Below, one piece after another: positions 27,958 to 36,827 of a DNA stretch of 64,000 nucleotides (its first letter is position 1; every line of letters starts with the position of its first letter). The DNA is from Paracoccus shanxieyensis (lineage in GTDB: Bacteria; Pseudomonadota; Alphaproteobacteria; Rhodobacterales; Rhodobacteraceae). The notes under the pieces were generated by a model. The model ran no database searches. It worked only from the letters and a program-made list of their open reading frames with translations, and had not been told where the DNA came from. The position numbers and the translations under genes were made by a program. The stretch spans positions 1-64,000 of the forward strand of contig NZ_WMII01000010.1 in assembly GCF_009711265.1 (NCBI RefSeq), given 5' to 3'.

Positions 27958-28170
27958 TTACTTGCCCCAGGCGGCTTCCAAAGCCACCCGGCGGATCATC
28001 GACCGGCTGATGCCCAGATCGGCCAGTTCGCGGCCGTTCAGATCATTCAGTTCGCGAACCGTCTGGCGATAAAGCGCGCGGCGTGCGAAGTGGGTGCGGA
28101 TCTTGCCCATCAGGACCGCAAAACCAGCTTGGTTGCCTGCAGTGCCGTGGTTCAGATCAAGAACAGCCAT
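27958..28170 (-). CDS. ccaF1: DUF1127 small RNA-binding-type protein (CcaF1-like)
   Basis: A 70-residue protein whose C-terminal half has the DUF1127 pattern: RQTVRELNDLNGRELADLGISRSMIRR. In Rhodobacter sphaeroides the DUF1127 protein CcaF1 binds RNA and takes part in maturing the CcsR sRNAs encoded right behind it; the same arrangement here is the reason for the name. The ATG at 28170 starts at MAVLDLNHG; a GTG at 28179 is possible. The array of CCUCCUCC hairpins begins 14 bases after its TAA. A perfect 9-bp inverted repeat lies 68 bases upstream. Confidence 0.85.
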   Translation of the reverse strand: MAVLDLNHGTAGNQAGFAVLMGKIRTHFARRALYRQTVRELNDLNGRELADLGISRSMIRRVALEAAWGK

Positions 28171-28179
28171 TTCATTCAC

Positions 28180-28495
28180 TCTTGCGTCTTTGGTCGTCAG
28201 CTTCGGTCAGCCCGTCGCTTTGTTAGGGCCAACATGCCTATTGTGCTGCGACTGCACAATAGCCGAAGCCGTGATGCTGCCATGCAGAAACCGCATGGCT
28301 TGGTTAAAGCCCGTCACACAAGCGTCTAATTTGGCAGTATTTTTCCGGCTCAACTCGCGTCAGTTTCAACATATCGTTGGCAATCCACGACAAGATGCCT
28401 AGAGTTTCAGGGCTTTAACGAAACCGGGCTTTCCGTGCCTTGCCGAGCCGTCCCGAACTTGACATGCTGCCCGCGCTTCTAAATCGGGGGTAAAG
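28180..28495. other. divergent promoter region of DUF1127/sRNA array and mrp
   Basis: This 316-bp gap between divergent genes holds the inverted repeat at 28238-28262 and a TTGACA at 28459-28464 that could be a -35 for mrp, although no good -10 follows at the usual distance. No gene is seen in it. I could not find a sigma-70 or heat-shock promoter for the DUF1127 transcript by eye. Confidence 0.5.
28238..28262. promoter_or_regulatory. perfect inverted repeat, candidate operator of the sRNA operon
   Basis: CTATTGTGC and GCACAATAG are perfect 9-bp arms around 7 bases. No T-run follows on either strand, so a protein-binding site is likelier than a terminator. It lies 68 bases upstream of the DUF1127 ATG. 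Confidence 0.55.
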
Positions 28496-29620
28496 ATGGC
28501 GATATCACGTGAAAATGTGCTTTTGGCGCTACAGGGAATCGCGGTCCCGGGCGGCGGAAATCTGGTTTCCGACGATCTGGTGCGCGCGCTTTCCATAGAT
28601 GCGGGCACGATCCGATTCGTTATCGAGGCCAAGGATGCCGATGCAGCTCGCGCCCTTGCGCCGCTGGAGGCCGAGGCCAGGGCCCGCCTGCTGGCCTTGC
28701 CCGGCGTCGAAAAGGTGCAGATCGTCCTGACGGCCCCAGCAGCCCCGCGTGGCGCGCCGCCGCAGGTCGCCGCGCGCTCAGGTGGTGCTTCGGCTTCGGG
28801 CGGGGCCGAGCCGCCGCCCAGTCTGAAGATCGGCCGTCATCCGACGCCGCAGGCCGGGCCGCTGCCGGTCAGCGGGGTCGCGCGCATTCTGGCCATTGGT
28901 TCGGGCAAGGGCGGGGTCGGGAAATCGACGCTGACCTCGAACCTTGCCGTGGCGCTGGCCCGTGCGGGTCGGCGGGTCGGATTGCTGGATGCCGATATCT
29001 ATGGCCCCTCGCAGCCGCGGATGCTGGGCCTGACCGGCCAGCGCCCGCGCACCGACGGCCAGATGATCGAGCCGCTGCACGCCTTTGGCGTCACGGTCAT
29101 GTCGATCGGCCTGATGATGAAGGAAGGCGAGGCGCTGGTCTGGCGCGGCCCGATGTTGATGGGCGCGCTGCAACAGATGCTGAATCAGGTGAAGTGGGGC
29201 GAGCTTGACGTTCTGCTGGTCGACCTGCCGCCCGGCACCGGGGATGTGCAGCTGTCGCTGTGCCAGAAGGCGCAGGTCAGCGGCGCGATCATCGTTTCGA
29301 CCCCGCAGGACGTGGCGCTGATCGATGCCCGCCGCGCCATCGACATGTTCGACAAGCTGAAAACTCCGGTTCTGGGGCTGGTCGAGAACATGTCCTCGTA
29401 TATCTGTCCGAATTGCGGCCATGAGGCGCATCTGTTCGGGCATGGCGGCGTCGCCGCCGAGGCGCAGCAGCTTGGCCTGCCTTTCCTTGGCGAGATCCCG
29501 TTGAATCTGGATGTGCGGCTGGCGGGCGATGCCGGAACGCCGGTCGCCGCAGGTGAAGGTCCGGTCCCGGATGCCTTCGCGCGCCTTGCCGATCGCCTGA
29601 TCGGCGGCGGTATGGCCTGA
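28496..29620 (+). CDS. mrp: Mrp/NBP35-family iron-sulfur cluster carrier ATPase
   Basis: A 374-residue P-loop protein that carries or inserts Fe-S clusters. An N-terminal MIP18-like (DUF59) domain covers about residues 1-85, then a flexible linker rich in Ala and Pro. The ATPase domain has the deviant Walker A GSGKGGVGKSTLTSNLA, LLDADIYGPSQPRMLG and DLPPGTGDVQLS. The C-terminal CPNCGH (CxxC) binds the shared cluster. It is divergent from the DUF1127 gene. A stem with no T-run lies just after its stop (29629-29654). Confidence 0.94.
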   Translation: MAISRENVLLALQGIAVPGGGNLVSDDLVRALSIDAGTIRFVIEAKDADAARALAPLEAEARARLLALPGVEKVQIVLTAPAAPRGAPPQVAARSGGASASGGAEPPPSLKIGRHPTPQAGPLPVSGVARILAIGSGKGGVGKSTLTSNLAVALARAGRRVGLLDADIYGPSQPRMLGLTGQRPRTDGQMIEPLHAFGVTVMSIGLMMKEGEALVWRGPMLMGALQQMLNQVKWGELDVLLVDLPPGTGDVQLSLCQKAQVSGAIIVSTPQDVALIDARRAIDMFDKLKTPVLGLVENMSSYICPNCGHEAHLFGHGGVAAEAQQLGLPFLGEIPLNLDVRLAGDAGTPVAAGEGPVPDAFARLADRLIGGGMA

Positions 29621-29807
29621 ATCACCCGCCGTGGGCATCCTTGGGTGCCCGCGGAACGGCTGGGAAATCACGGGAATATGCCCGTTCCCACGAATCACTC
29701 GGGCGTGAATTGCTGTGAGCAGCCGCAGAATCGCCCGCCCCCTCAGCATAATCCGAAAGCGTGAAACAGCCCTGCCGCGACGGTGGCAGAGTGTTTTACG
29801 CGGTTTA

Positions 29808-29822
29808 TGGGATTATGTGGGA
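29808..29822 (+). promoter_or_regulatory. MraZ-box-like TGGGA direct repeat
   Basis: TGGGA occurs at 29808 and 29818, ten bases apart. MraZ binds TGGG words repeated at 10-bp steps at the promoter of its own operon. Only two copies are seen here. Confidence 0.45.
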
Positions 29823-29971
29823 TTTTTATCTCACCCCTTTCTAGCTACCACATGTAGTGGTGTGATCGGAAAGAAGATCCAGACCTGCCATGCGTTAATC
29901 TTTGCTATTGCAATGTTCCGTGCGCGTTCACGGGCGGAACGTCGCCTGCGCCCGTCATCGCCACGATGAAA

Positions 29972-30006
29972 CCCATTGCTTCCCATGAAATCCCATGGCA
30001 TCCCTT
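29972..30006 (-). promoter_or_regulatory. MraZ-box-like repeats, minus orientation
   Basis: CCCAT at 29972, 29982 and 29992 and CCCTT at 30002 follow each other at exact 10-bp steps; read on the minus strand these are TGGG words with 5-6 bases between them, the arrangement bound by MraZ. They lie about 266 bp before mraZ. Confidence 0.6.
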
Positions 30007-30180
30007 TGATCACGGAGACGGGCTCAAGGGGCAGCAAGACCCCAAAGGCGAGACGCAGAACTCATACAGGCACCCGCTTCCGAACATGCACCGGCCGCGC
30101 GCGAGCAGCACCTCCCCCAGGTGGCGCCAAGGCAGGGCAAGATCCCCGAAACTACGGGGCCCAGAGATGGGAACGAGGGC

Positions 30181-30224
30181 GGCGGATCGGGCAGTGGCAG
30201 CAGCCCGATCCGCCCTTTCCTTTT
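30181..30224 (+). terminator. strong terminator inside the mraZ leader
   Basis: GGCGGATCGGGC and GCCCGATCCGCC form a perfect 12-bp stem with a 10-base loop, followed by CTTTCCTTTT. It should stop much of the transcription before mraZ, leaving a leader RNA. Confidence 0.85.
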
Positions 30225-30267
30225 CGGGACACCGGAAGGGCTGGGACAGTGGAAGGAGCGCGAGCCA

Positions 30268-30774
30268 GTGGCGCGCAGGTTCAGAGGATCCGAAGACGTA
30301 AAGGTGGACGCCAAGGGTCGCGTGTCGATCCCGGCCAAGTTCCGCCGCGTTTTCGAATCCTGCGACCCCGACTGGCAGGCCGGAAAGCGCGCCCAGCTGA
30401 TCATCGTCTTCGGCATGCGCGACTGGAAGCATCTTCAGCTTTACACCATTCAGGCCATGGACGAGATCGACGAGGGCATTTCGCAGATGCCGCGCGGCAG
30501 TGCCGAACGCAACCTGCTGGAAAACCTGTATCACGGTCACGCCGAAGAGGCCGAGATCGACGGCGACGGCCGCCTGGTCCTGCCGCAAAAGCTGCGCGAA
30601 CGCATCGGGCTTACCGACAGCGCCTTTTTCATCTCGGCCGGCGACAGCCTGAAGGTCTGGACCCCCGAGAATTACGCCGACGAAGAACAGCGTCTGGAAT
30701 CGCTGGTGCCGAATTTCGAACCGGGCGCCGATCCCCTGTCCCTGCTGGCCACGGCCAGAGCGGCGGAGGGCTAG
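30268..30774 (+). CDS. mraZ: transcriptional regulator MraZ
   Basis: A 168-residue protein of two SpoVT/AbrB-like halves. VDAKGRVSIPAKFRRVF near residue 14 and IDGDGRLVLPQKLRERIG near residue 93 are the two DNA-binding repeats. MraZ represses its own division and cell-wall operon. The GTG at 30268 (MARRFRGSED) is chosen because GGAAGGAG lies upstream at the right distance; an earlier in-frame ATG would run through the terminator hairpin. It is the first gene of the cluster. Confidence 0.93.
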   Translation: MARRFRGSEDVKVDAKGRVSIPAKFRRVFESCDPDWQAGKRAQLIIVFGMRDWKHLQLYTIQAMDEIDEGISQMPRGSAERNLLENLYHGHAEEAEIDGDGRLVLPQKLRERIGLTDSAFFISAGDSLKVWTPENYADEEQRLESLVPNFEPGADPLSLLATARAAEG

Positions 30775-30777
30775 GTC

Positions 30778-31752
30778 ATGTCCAGCGCGACCGATCCCCA
30801 TATCTCGGTTCTGCTCGGCCCGCTTCTGCGGGCCGTGGCGCCCGTCGAAGGCGTCTGGGTGGATGGCACGTTCGGCGCGGGCGGCTATGCGCGCGGGCTT
30901 CTGGCGCAGGGCGCGGACCGCGTGATCGGCATCGACCGCGATCCGTCGGTCTTTGCCATGGCGCAGGGCTGGGCGGGTGAATATGGCGACCGGCTGACGC
31001 TGGTGCAGGGCAGGTTTTCCGATCTGGATACGCTGGCAGGCCAGCAGGTCGACGGTGTGGTGCTGGATCTGGGCGTCAGCTCGATGCAGCTTGATCAGGC
31101 CGAGCGCGGCTTTTCCTTCATGCGCGACGGGCCTTTGGACATGCGCATGGGCGGCGACGGCCCCAGCGCCGCCGATCTGCTGAACACCGCCCCCGAGGGC
31201 GTGATTGCCGATGTGCTGTATCTTTACGGCGAAGAACGTGCCTCGCGCCGGATCGCCAAGGCGATTGTCGCCGCACGCCCGCTGACCCGGACCGGGCAGC
31301 TGTCGGATGTGATCGGCGCGTGCCTGCCGCGTCCGAAGCCGGGGCAAAGCCATCCCTCGACCCGCGCCTTTCAGGCGATCCGCATCTGGGTCAATGACGA
31401 ATTCGGCCAGCTGGTCGCGGGGCTTGCCGCCGCCGAACGCGCGCTGCGTCCGGGCGGGCAACTGGCGGTGGTCAGCTTCCATTCGCTGGAGGACCGCATC
31501 GTCAAACGGTTCATGCAGGCGCGCTCGAACAGCGCGGGCGGCGGCAGCCGCTATGCGCCCGAGGTCGCGCAGGACGCGCCCGCCTTCAAGCTGCCCTTCC
31601 GCCGCGCCATCGGCCCCGACGATGCCGAGCTTGCCGTCAACCCCCGGTCGCGCTCGGCCCTGTTGCGGGTCGGCATCCGCACCGACGCGCCCGCAGGCCA
31701 GATCGATCCCGAGGCGCTGGGTCTGCCGCGCCTGAACGAAAGGGGGGCGTGA
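30778..31752 (+). CDS. rsmH: 16S rRNA (cytosine(1402)-N4)-methyltransferase
   Basis: A 324-residue methyltransferase (MraW) that methylates C1402 in the decoding centre of 16S r[21 protein letters not shown] is the SAM site, [21 protein letters not shown] and [18 protein letters not shown] are family signatures, and [17 protein letters not shown] and [13 protein letters not shown] close it. It starts three bases after mraZ and its TGA overlaps the ftsL start. Confidence 0.96.
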   Translation: MSSATDPHISVLLGPLLRAVAPVEGVWVDGTFGAGGYARGLLAQGADRVIGIDRDPSVFAMAQGWAGEYGDRLTLVQGRFSDLDTLAGQQVDGVVLDLGVSSMQLDQAERGFSFMRDGPLDMRMGGDGPSAADLLNTAPEGVIADVLYLYGEERASRRIAKAIVAARPLTRTGQLSDVIGACLPRPKPGQSHPSTRAFQAIRIWVNDEFGQLVAGLAAAERALRPGGQLAVVSFHSLEDRIVKRFMQARSNSAGGGSRYAPEVAQDAPAFKLPFRRAIGPDDAELAVNPRSRSALLRVGIRTDAPAGQIDPEALGLPRLNERGA

Positions 31753-32141
31753 TGCGCTCGGTCCTTTATCTGCTGACGACGCTGGTGGTCATGGGCATGG
31801 CCTTCTGGGCTTACCGCGAAAACTATCGCACGCAGGCCGCCTTGCAGGACATGACGCATATGCAGCGCCAGATCGGCAGTCTGCGCGAAGATCTGGGCGT
31901 CTTGCGGGCGGAATGGGCGTTTCTGAACCGCCCCGACCGCCTGCGGGAACTGACCAACATGAATTTCGACAAGCTGAAGCTGGTGCCCTTCACCTCGGAT
32001 CAGTTCGTCGAGGTGGGGCAGGTGGCCTTTCCGCCGCCCAAGGCCCCGGCCCCGAACCTTGCCGGAACCGATCCGGCGCTTTTGCCCATTGAACGCCCCG
32101 CGGGTTTCCCGCCCATCAGACCACAGGAGAGGACGCCATGA
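31752..32141 (+). CDS. ftsL: cell division protein FtsL (predicted)
   Basis: A 129-residue bitopic protein: one membrane helix at the start (VLYLLTTLVVMGMAFWAY), then a coiled-coil periplasmic part (LQDMTHMQRQIGSLREDL). The C-terminal end is Pro-rich. FtsL sequences vary, so the call rests on size, topology and place between rsmH and ftsI. A GTG three bases earlier is an alternative start. The ATG at 31752 overlaps the rsmH stop, and the stop overlaps the ftsI ATG. Confidence 0.88.
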   Translation: MRSVLYLLTTLVVMGMAFWAYRENYRTQAALQDMTHMQRQIGSLREDLGVLRAEWAFLNRPDRLRELTNMNFDKLKLVPFTSDQFVEVGQVAFPPPKAPAPNLAGTDPALLPIERPAGFPPIRPQERTP

Positions 32142-33946
32142 TCCGCACCCCGCTGCGCCCCCTGGCCCGCATTCTGCGGGCACGGGAAACGGGCGAGAAC
32201 CCAGACGTGATCGAGGCCGAAAACCTCGCACAGCGCCATGCGGTCATTCAGGACGCCGCGCGGGGCCGGGCGCAGGCGCGGCTGTCGATCATGGCGCTGG
32301 CCTTCGTCTGCGCCTTTGGTGCGGTCGGGATGCGCATGGGCACGCTGGCCGCCAGCCAGCCCTCGGAACCGGCGGTTCTGGCCAGCAGCGCGCAGATCAT
32401 GTCGCAGCGCGCCGACATCACCGACCGTCATGGCCGGGTGCTGGCGACGAATCTGCTGACGCATTCGCTGTATGCCCATCCCCGCCAGATGGTCGATCCC
32501 GAAGGCGCCGCCGAAAAGCTGGCCGCCATCTTCCCCGATCTGAAGGTAGAACGCCTGCGCGAGGATTTCTCGGGCAAGCGCAGCTTCCTGTGGATCAAGC
32601 GCAAGATCTCGCCCGAGCAGATGCAGGCCGTGCATGATATCGGCGAGCCGGGCCTGCTGTTCGGACCGCGCGAAATGCGGCTGTATCCCAATGGCCGCAT
32701 TGCCAGCCATATCCTTGGAGGCGCCACCTTCGGCAAGGAAGGCGTGGCCTCGGCCGAACTGGTGGGCATCGCGGGCGTGGAAAAGGCCTTTGACCGCTGG
32801 CTGCGCGATCCCGCCAATGACGGCGCGCCGCTGACGCTGTCGCTGGATCTGTCTGCACAGGCCGCGATGGAGGAAGTGCTGGCCAATGGCATGAAGGTCA
32901 TGAACGCCAAGGGCGCCACCGGCATCCTGATGGAGGTCGATACCGGCGAGATCGTGGCCATGGCCAGCCTGCCGGATTTCGATCCCAATGACCGCCCGCG
33001 TCCGCTGCTGAAGGGCGATCCCTCGGACAGCCCGCTGTTCAACCGCGCGGTGCAGGGCCAGTATGAGCTGGGCTCGACCTTCAAGATCTTCCCGGTGGCG
33101 CAGGCCATCGACCTGAAGCTGGTCAGCCCGACCACGATGATCAACGCCAATGCGCCGATGAAGATCGGTAAATACCTGATCAACGAATTCCGCGGCCACA
33201 ATTACGGCCCGATGCTGTCGGTGACGGATATTCTGGTGAAATCCTCGAACGTCGGCACGGTGCGCGTGGCGCAACTGCTGGGGCCGGAACGCCAGAAGGA
33301 TTTCCTTGAGAAGCTGGGCTTTTTCGAGCCGACCCCGATCGAGCTGAGCGAAGGCCCGACCGGCAAGCCGCTGGTGCCCAAGCGCTGGCCCGCCGTCACC
33401 TCGGCCACCGTCGCCTTCGGCCATGGCCTTGCCGCAAGCCCGCTGCATCTGGCGACCGCCTATGCCACGGTGGCCAATGGCGGCCACAAGGTCGAACCGA
33501 CGCTGGTGCACAGCCGCACGCGCCGCGAAGGCCCGGCGGTCATGTCGCCCGCCGCCGCCCATACCGCCGTGCAGCTGCTGCGGCAGGTCGTCGTGCGCGG
33601 CAGCGGCCGCAGCGCCAATGTCGAAGGCTATGAGGTCGCGGGCAAGACCGGCACCGCCGACAAGCCGCGTCCGACGGGCGGCTATTACGGCAACAAGGTG
33701 GTGTCGACCTTCGCCTCGACCTTCCCGGCCAGCGATCCGAAATATGTGCTGGTGCTGTCGCTGGACGAACCCTCCAGCTCGACCGCAGGCGGCGAAAGCC
33801 GGACGGCAGGGGCCACCTCGGCCCCGGTCGCGGCCGAGGTGATCCGCCGCGTCGCGCCGCTGCTTGGTCTGCGCCCGCAGGTCGAAAAGCCCCTGCCGAT
33901 GATTGATCGCCCCCTGACGGATGAGCTAAAGCTCGTCTCCAACTGA
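32138..33946 (+). CDS. ftsI: peptidoglycan D,D-transpeptidase FtsI (PBP3)
   Basis: A 602-residue class B penicillin-binding protein that cross-links septal peptidoglycan. A membrane helix lies near residues 48-68, then the PBP dimerisation domain (RADITDRHGRVLATNLLTHS). The transpeptidase motifs are GSTFKIFPVAQA (SxxK), VKSSNVGTVRVAQ (SxN) and VAGKTGTADKP (KTG). The last segment resembles other Rhodobacterales FtsI in length. It overlaps ftsL by four bases and is followed by murE after 14. Confidence 0.96.
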   Translation: MIRTPLRPLARILRARETGENPDVIEAENLAQRHAVIQDAARGRAQARLSIMALAFVCAFGAVGMRMGTLAASQPSEPAVLASSAQIMSQRADITDRHGRVLATNLLTHSLYAHPRQMVDPEGAAEKLAAIFPDLKVERLREDFSGKRSFLWIKRKISPEQMQAVHDIGEPGLLFGPREMRLYPNGRIASHILGGATFGKEGVASAELVGIAGVEKAFDRWLRDPANDGAPLTLSLDLSAQAAMEEVLANGMKVMNAKGATGILMEVDTGEIVAMASLPDFDPNDRPRPLLKGDPSDSPLFNRAVQGQYELGSTFKIFPVAQAIDLKLVSPTTMINANAPMKIGKYLINEFRGHNYGPMLSVTDILVKSSNVGTVRVAQLLGPERQKDFLEKLGFFEPTPIELSEGPTGKPLVPKRWPAVTSATVAFGHGLAASPLHLATAYATVANGGHKVEPTLVHSRTRREGPAVMSPAAAHTAVQLLRQVVVRGSGRSANVEGYEVAGKTGTADKPRPTGGYYGNKVVSTFASTFPASDPKYVLVLSLDEPSSSTAGGESRTAGATSAPVAAEVIRRVAPLLGLRPQVEKPLPMIDRPLTDELKLVSN

Positions 33947-33960
33947 CAAGCGGGGGTTTT

Positions 33961-35445
33961 GTGACTGACAGGGCGATGCGACTGTCCCTTCTGGGGCTAC
34001 GAGGGGACAAGGGCCGCGATCCCGAAGTGTCGGGGATTTCGGTGGACAGCCGGCAGGTGCGCGACGGACATCTGTTCGCGGCGCTGCCCGGATCGGCGAC
34101 GCATGGCGCGGACTTCATCCAATACGCGCTGCGTCAGGGCGCGCAGGCGATCCTGACCGACCGCAAGGGCGCCGAGATCGCCGCCGACCTGCTGGAGGGA
34201 TCGGATGCCGCGCTGATCGTGGCCGAAGATCCCCGCGCTGCCCTGTCGATGGCCGCCGCCCTGTGGTTCAAGGCCCAGCCCGAGATCATGGTGGGCGTCA
34301 CCGGCACTTCGGGGAAAACCTCGGTCGCGACCTTCACCCGCCAGATCTGGCAGGCGCTGGGGCACAAGGCGATCAGCCTTGGCACGATGGGCGTTCAGGG
34401 CGATCATGAGGCCAAGCTCGCCCATACCACGCCCGACCCCCTGACCCTGCACCGCGTCCTGTCCGAGGCGGCTGCGGCGGGCGTCACCCATGCGGTGATG
34501 GAGGCCTCGTCGCACGGGCTGGACCAGCGGCGGCTGGACGGCGTGTCGCTGAAAGCCGCGGCCTTCACCAATTTCAGCCAGGACCATCTGGATTATCACA
34601 AGAATTTCGATGAATATTTCGCAGCCAAGGCGCTGCTGTTCACGCATATCCTTGACGAAGGCGATACGGCGGTCATCAATATCGACGATCCGCGCGGCGT
34701 GCAGATGGCGCAGATCGCGCGGGAACGCGGCTTGCTGCTGACCACCATCGGCAAGGATAACAGCGCCGATCTGCGCATCCTTGGCCAGCGCTACGATTCG
34801 ACCGGGCAGGACCTGCGCTTCAGCTATCAGGGGCAGGCGCATCTGGTGCGGCTGGCGCTGATCGGCGGCTTTCAGGTGGAAAACGTGCTGGCCGCTGCCG
34901 GTCTGGTCATTGCCGCAGGCGACGACCCCGCCCGCGTGATCGAGACGCTGCCCGGCCTGACCACCGTGCGCGGCCGCATGGAGTTGGCGGCGGTGCGCGA
35001 AAACGGCGCGGCGGTCTTTGTCGATTACAGCCACAAGCCCGGCGCGCTGGCCTCGGCGCTGCAATCGCTGCGCCCGCATGTGATGGGCCGCATCATCGTG
35101 GTCTTTGGCGCGGGCGGCGACCGCGATCGGCTGAAACGTCCGCTGATGGGGCAGGCGGCGCGCGATCACGCCGATCTGGTCTTTGTCACCGACGATAACC
35201 CCCGCAGCGAAGACCCGTCCGCGATCCGCGCCGAGGTGATGGCAGGGGCCGGTCCCGACGCCATCGAGGTCGGCGACCGGGCCGAGGCGATCCTGCGCGG
35301 CGTCGATGCCCTGCAGCCGGGCGATGCGCTGCTGATCGCCGGCAAAGGGCATGAGACCGGCCAGATCATCGGCCATGACGTTTACCCCTTCGACGATGCC
35401 GAACAGGCCTCGGTCGCCGTCGCGGCACTGGATGGACGCATATGA
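33961..35445 (+). CDS. murE: UDP-MurNAc-tripeptide synthetase (meso-diaminopimelate adding)
   Basis: A 494-residue Mur ligase that adds meso-diaminopimelate to UDP-MurNAc-Ala-Glu. ISVDSRQVRDGHLFAAL binds UDP, GVTGTSGKTSVATFT is the ATP site, and TTPDPLTLHR and HGLDQRRLDG are typical. The DNPRSEDP motif selects meso-diaminopimelate over lysine. The frame starts at a GTG at 33961; an ATG at 33976 is also possible since AGGG precedes it. Its TGA overlaps the murF ATG. Confidence 0.95.
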   Translation: MTDRAMRLSLLGLRGDKGRDPEVSGISVDSRQVRDGHLFAALPGSATHGADFIQYALRQGAQAILTDRKGAEIAADLLEGSDAALIVAEDPRAALSMAAALWFKAQPEIMVGVTGTSGKTSVATFTRQIWQALGHKAISLGTMGVQGDHEAKLAHTTPDPLTLHRVLSEAAAAGVTHAVMEASSHGLDQRRLDGVSLKAAAFTNFSQDHLDYHKNFDEYFAAKALLFTHILDEGDTAVINIDDPRGVQMAQIARERGLLLTTIGKDNSADLRILGQRYDSTGQDLRFSYQGQAHLVRLALIGGFQVENVLAAAGLVIAAGDDPARVIETLPGLTTVRGRMELAAVRENGAAVFVDYSHKPGALASALQSLRPHVMGRIIVVFGAGGDRDRLKRPLMGQAARDHADLVFVTDDNPRSEDPSAIRAEVMAGAGPDAIEVGDRAEAILRGVDALQPGDALLIAGKGHETGQIIGHDVYPFDDAEQASVAVAALDGRI

Positions 35446-36827
35446 TACTTTGGACTTCGGCCGATGCCGCCGCCGCCACGGGCGGGCGGGCCACCCGCGA
35501 CTTTGCCGTGACCGGCGTTTCCATCGACACAAGGACGATCCGGCAGGGCGATCTGTTCGTGGCGCTGCAAGCCGCACGCGACGGGCATGATTTCGTCGCA
35601 GCCGCGCTGGCCGCAGGGGCCGCAGCCGCGCTGGTAAGCCGCATCCCGGAGGGCGTCGCTGCCGATGCGCCGCTTCTGGTCGTGGACGATGTGCTGACCG
35701 CGCTCGAGGCATTGGGCCGCGCGGGCCGCGCCCGGATGCAGGGCCGCGTCATCGGCATCACCGGCTCGGTCGGCAAGACCTCGACCAAGGAAATGGCGCG
35801 CATCGCTTTGACCGGCCAAGGCGTGATCCATGCCGCCGAAGCCAGCTACAACAACCACTGGGGCGTGCCGCTGACCCTTGCCCGCATGCCCGCCGACACC
35901 GATTTCGCCATCATCGAGATCGGCATGAACCATCCCGGCGAGATCGAGCCGCTGGCCCGCCTTGCCCGCCCGCATGTCGCCATGATCACCACCGTCGCCG
36001 CCGCGCATCTCGAGGCGTTCGGCGCCATCGAAGGCATCGCCCGCGAAAAGGGGTCGATCTTTCGCGGTCTGGTCCAGCCCGGCACGGCGATCATCCCCGA
36101 AGACCTGCCCGTCACCCAGATCCTGCGCGACTTCGCCGACGCCTCTGGCGCCATCGTCGTGGGCTTCGGCGCGCATGGCATGGCGCGCCCGGTCAAGGCC
36201 GACACGCAGGACGGCATCACACAGGTCCGCGCCCGCATCCTTGGCGAAACCGTCTATTTTACCCTTGCCACCGCAGGCACGCATTTCGTGATGAACGCGG
36301 TCGGCGTGCTCGCGGCCCTGTCGGCGGCGGGTGCCGATCTTGCGGCGGCGGGCCGTGCGCTGTCCGACTGGCGCCCGCCCCTGGGACGTGGCGCGCTTGA
36401 GGATCTGGGCGGCATCCGCCTGATCGACGACGCCTATAACTCGAACCCGACATCGCTTTCGGCGGGGCTGGCGACGCTGGCGCGGCTGACGGGCGGTCGC
36501 CGCGTGGCGATCCTTGGCGACATGCTGGAACTGGGCCCGGACGAACTGGCGATGCACGCGGCCATGGCCGAAGATGCCGCGATGGCCTTGGTCGATCTGG
36601 TCCATACCGCGGGGCCACGGATGCGGGCGCTGCATCAGGCGCTGCCCGAAGCGCGCCGCGGCCTGCACGCCGAAACCGCCGCCGAGCTGGCCTCGCGGAT
36701 CGGTGAACTGGTCGCGATGGGCGATATCGTGCTCGTGAAGGGGTCGAAGTCCTCCAAGGTCTCGACGGTGGTTGACGCCCTGCGCCGGACGCGGCAAAGC
36801 ACGCAGCCAGGCGAAGGGGTTTCTTAA
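35442..36827 (+). CDS. murF: UDP-MurNAc-tripeptide-D-Ala-D-Ala ligase
   Basis: A 461-residue ligase that adds the D-Ala-D-Ala dipeptide to the wall precursor. [18 protein letters not shown] is the UDP domain, [17 protein letters not shown] the ATP site, and [17 protein letters not shown] and [12 protein letters not shown] the central domain. [17 protein letters not shown] and [10 protein letters not shown] belong to the C-terminal domain. Start and stop overlap with murE and mraY. Confidence 0.95.
   Translation: MILWTSADAAAATGGRATRDFAVTGVSIDTRTIRQGDLFVALQAARDGHDFVAAALAAGAAAALVSRIPEGVAADAPLLVVDDVLTALEALGRAGRARMQGRVIGITGSVGKTSTKEMARIALTGQGVIHAAEASYNNHWGVPLTLARMPADTDFAIIEIGMNHPGEIEPLARLARPHVAMITTVAAAHLEAFGAIEGIAREKGSIFRGLVQPGTAIIPEDLPVTQILRDFADASGAIVVGFGAHGMARPVKADTQDGITQVRARILGETVYFTLATAGTHFVMNAVGVLAALSAAGADLAAAGRALSDWRPPLGRGALEDLGGIRLIDDAYNSNPTSLSAGLATLARLTGGRRVAILGDMLELGPDELAMHAAMAEDAAMALVDLVHTAGPRMRALHQALPEARRGLHAETAAELASRIGELVAMGDIVLVKGSKSSKVSTVVDALRRTRQSTQPGEGVS

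Larger units (their letters stand above)
29830..30224 (+). ncRNA. upsM: UpsM-like leader sRNA upstream of mraZ
   Basis: In Rhodobacter sphaeroides the mraZ leader is released as a stable sRNA, UpsM, because most transcripts end at a terminator just before mraZ. Here a strong terminator lies at 30181-30224 in the same place. The 5' end cannot be seen from sequence; the start given is only the limit after the first TGGGA pair, and the RNA could be as short as about 200 nt. No sequence comparison with UpsM could be made. Confidence 0.5.
29621..30267 (+). other. long leader of the division cluster (mraZ 5' region)
   Basis: This 647-bp gap holds no protein gene. It contains a TGGGA pair at 29808-29822, four CCCAT/CCCTT words at 29972-30006, small G/C hairpins (30134-30149), and a strong terminator at 30181-30224 only 44 bases before the mraZ start. 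Confidence 0.6.

Noticed and set aside
28459-28484. TTGACA as the mrp promoter
   Set aside because: No acceptable -10 lies 16-18 bases downstream and the ATG would follow almost at once; left as a remark only.
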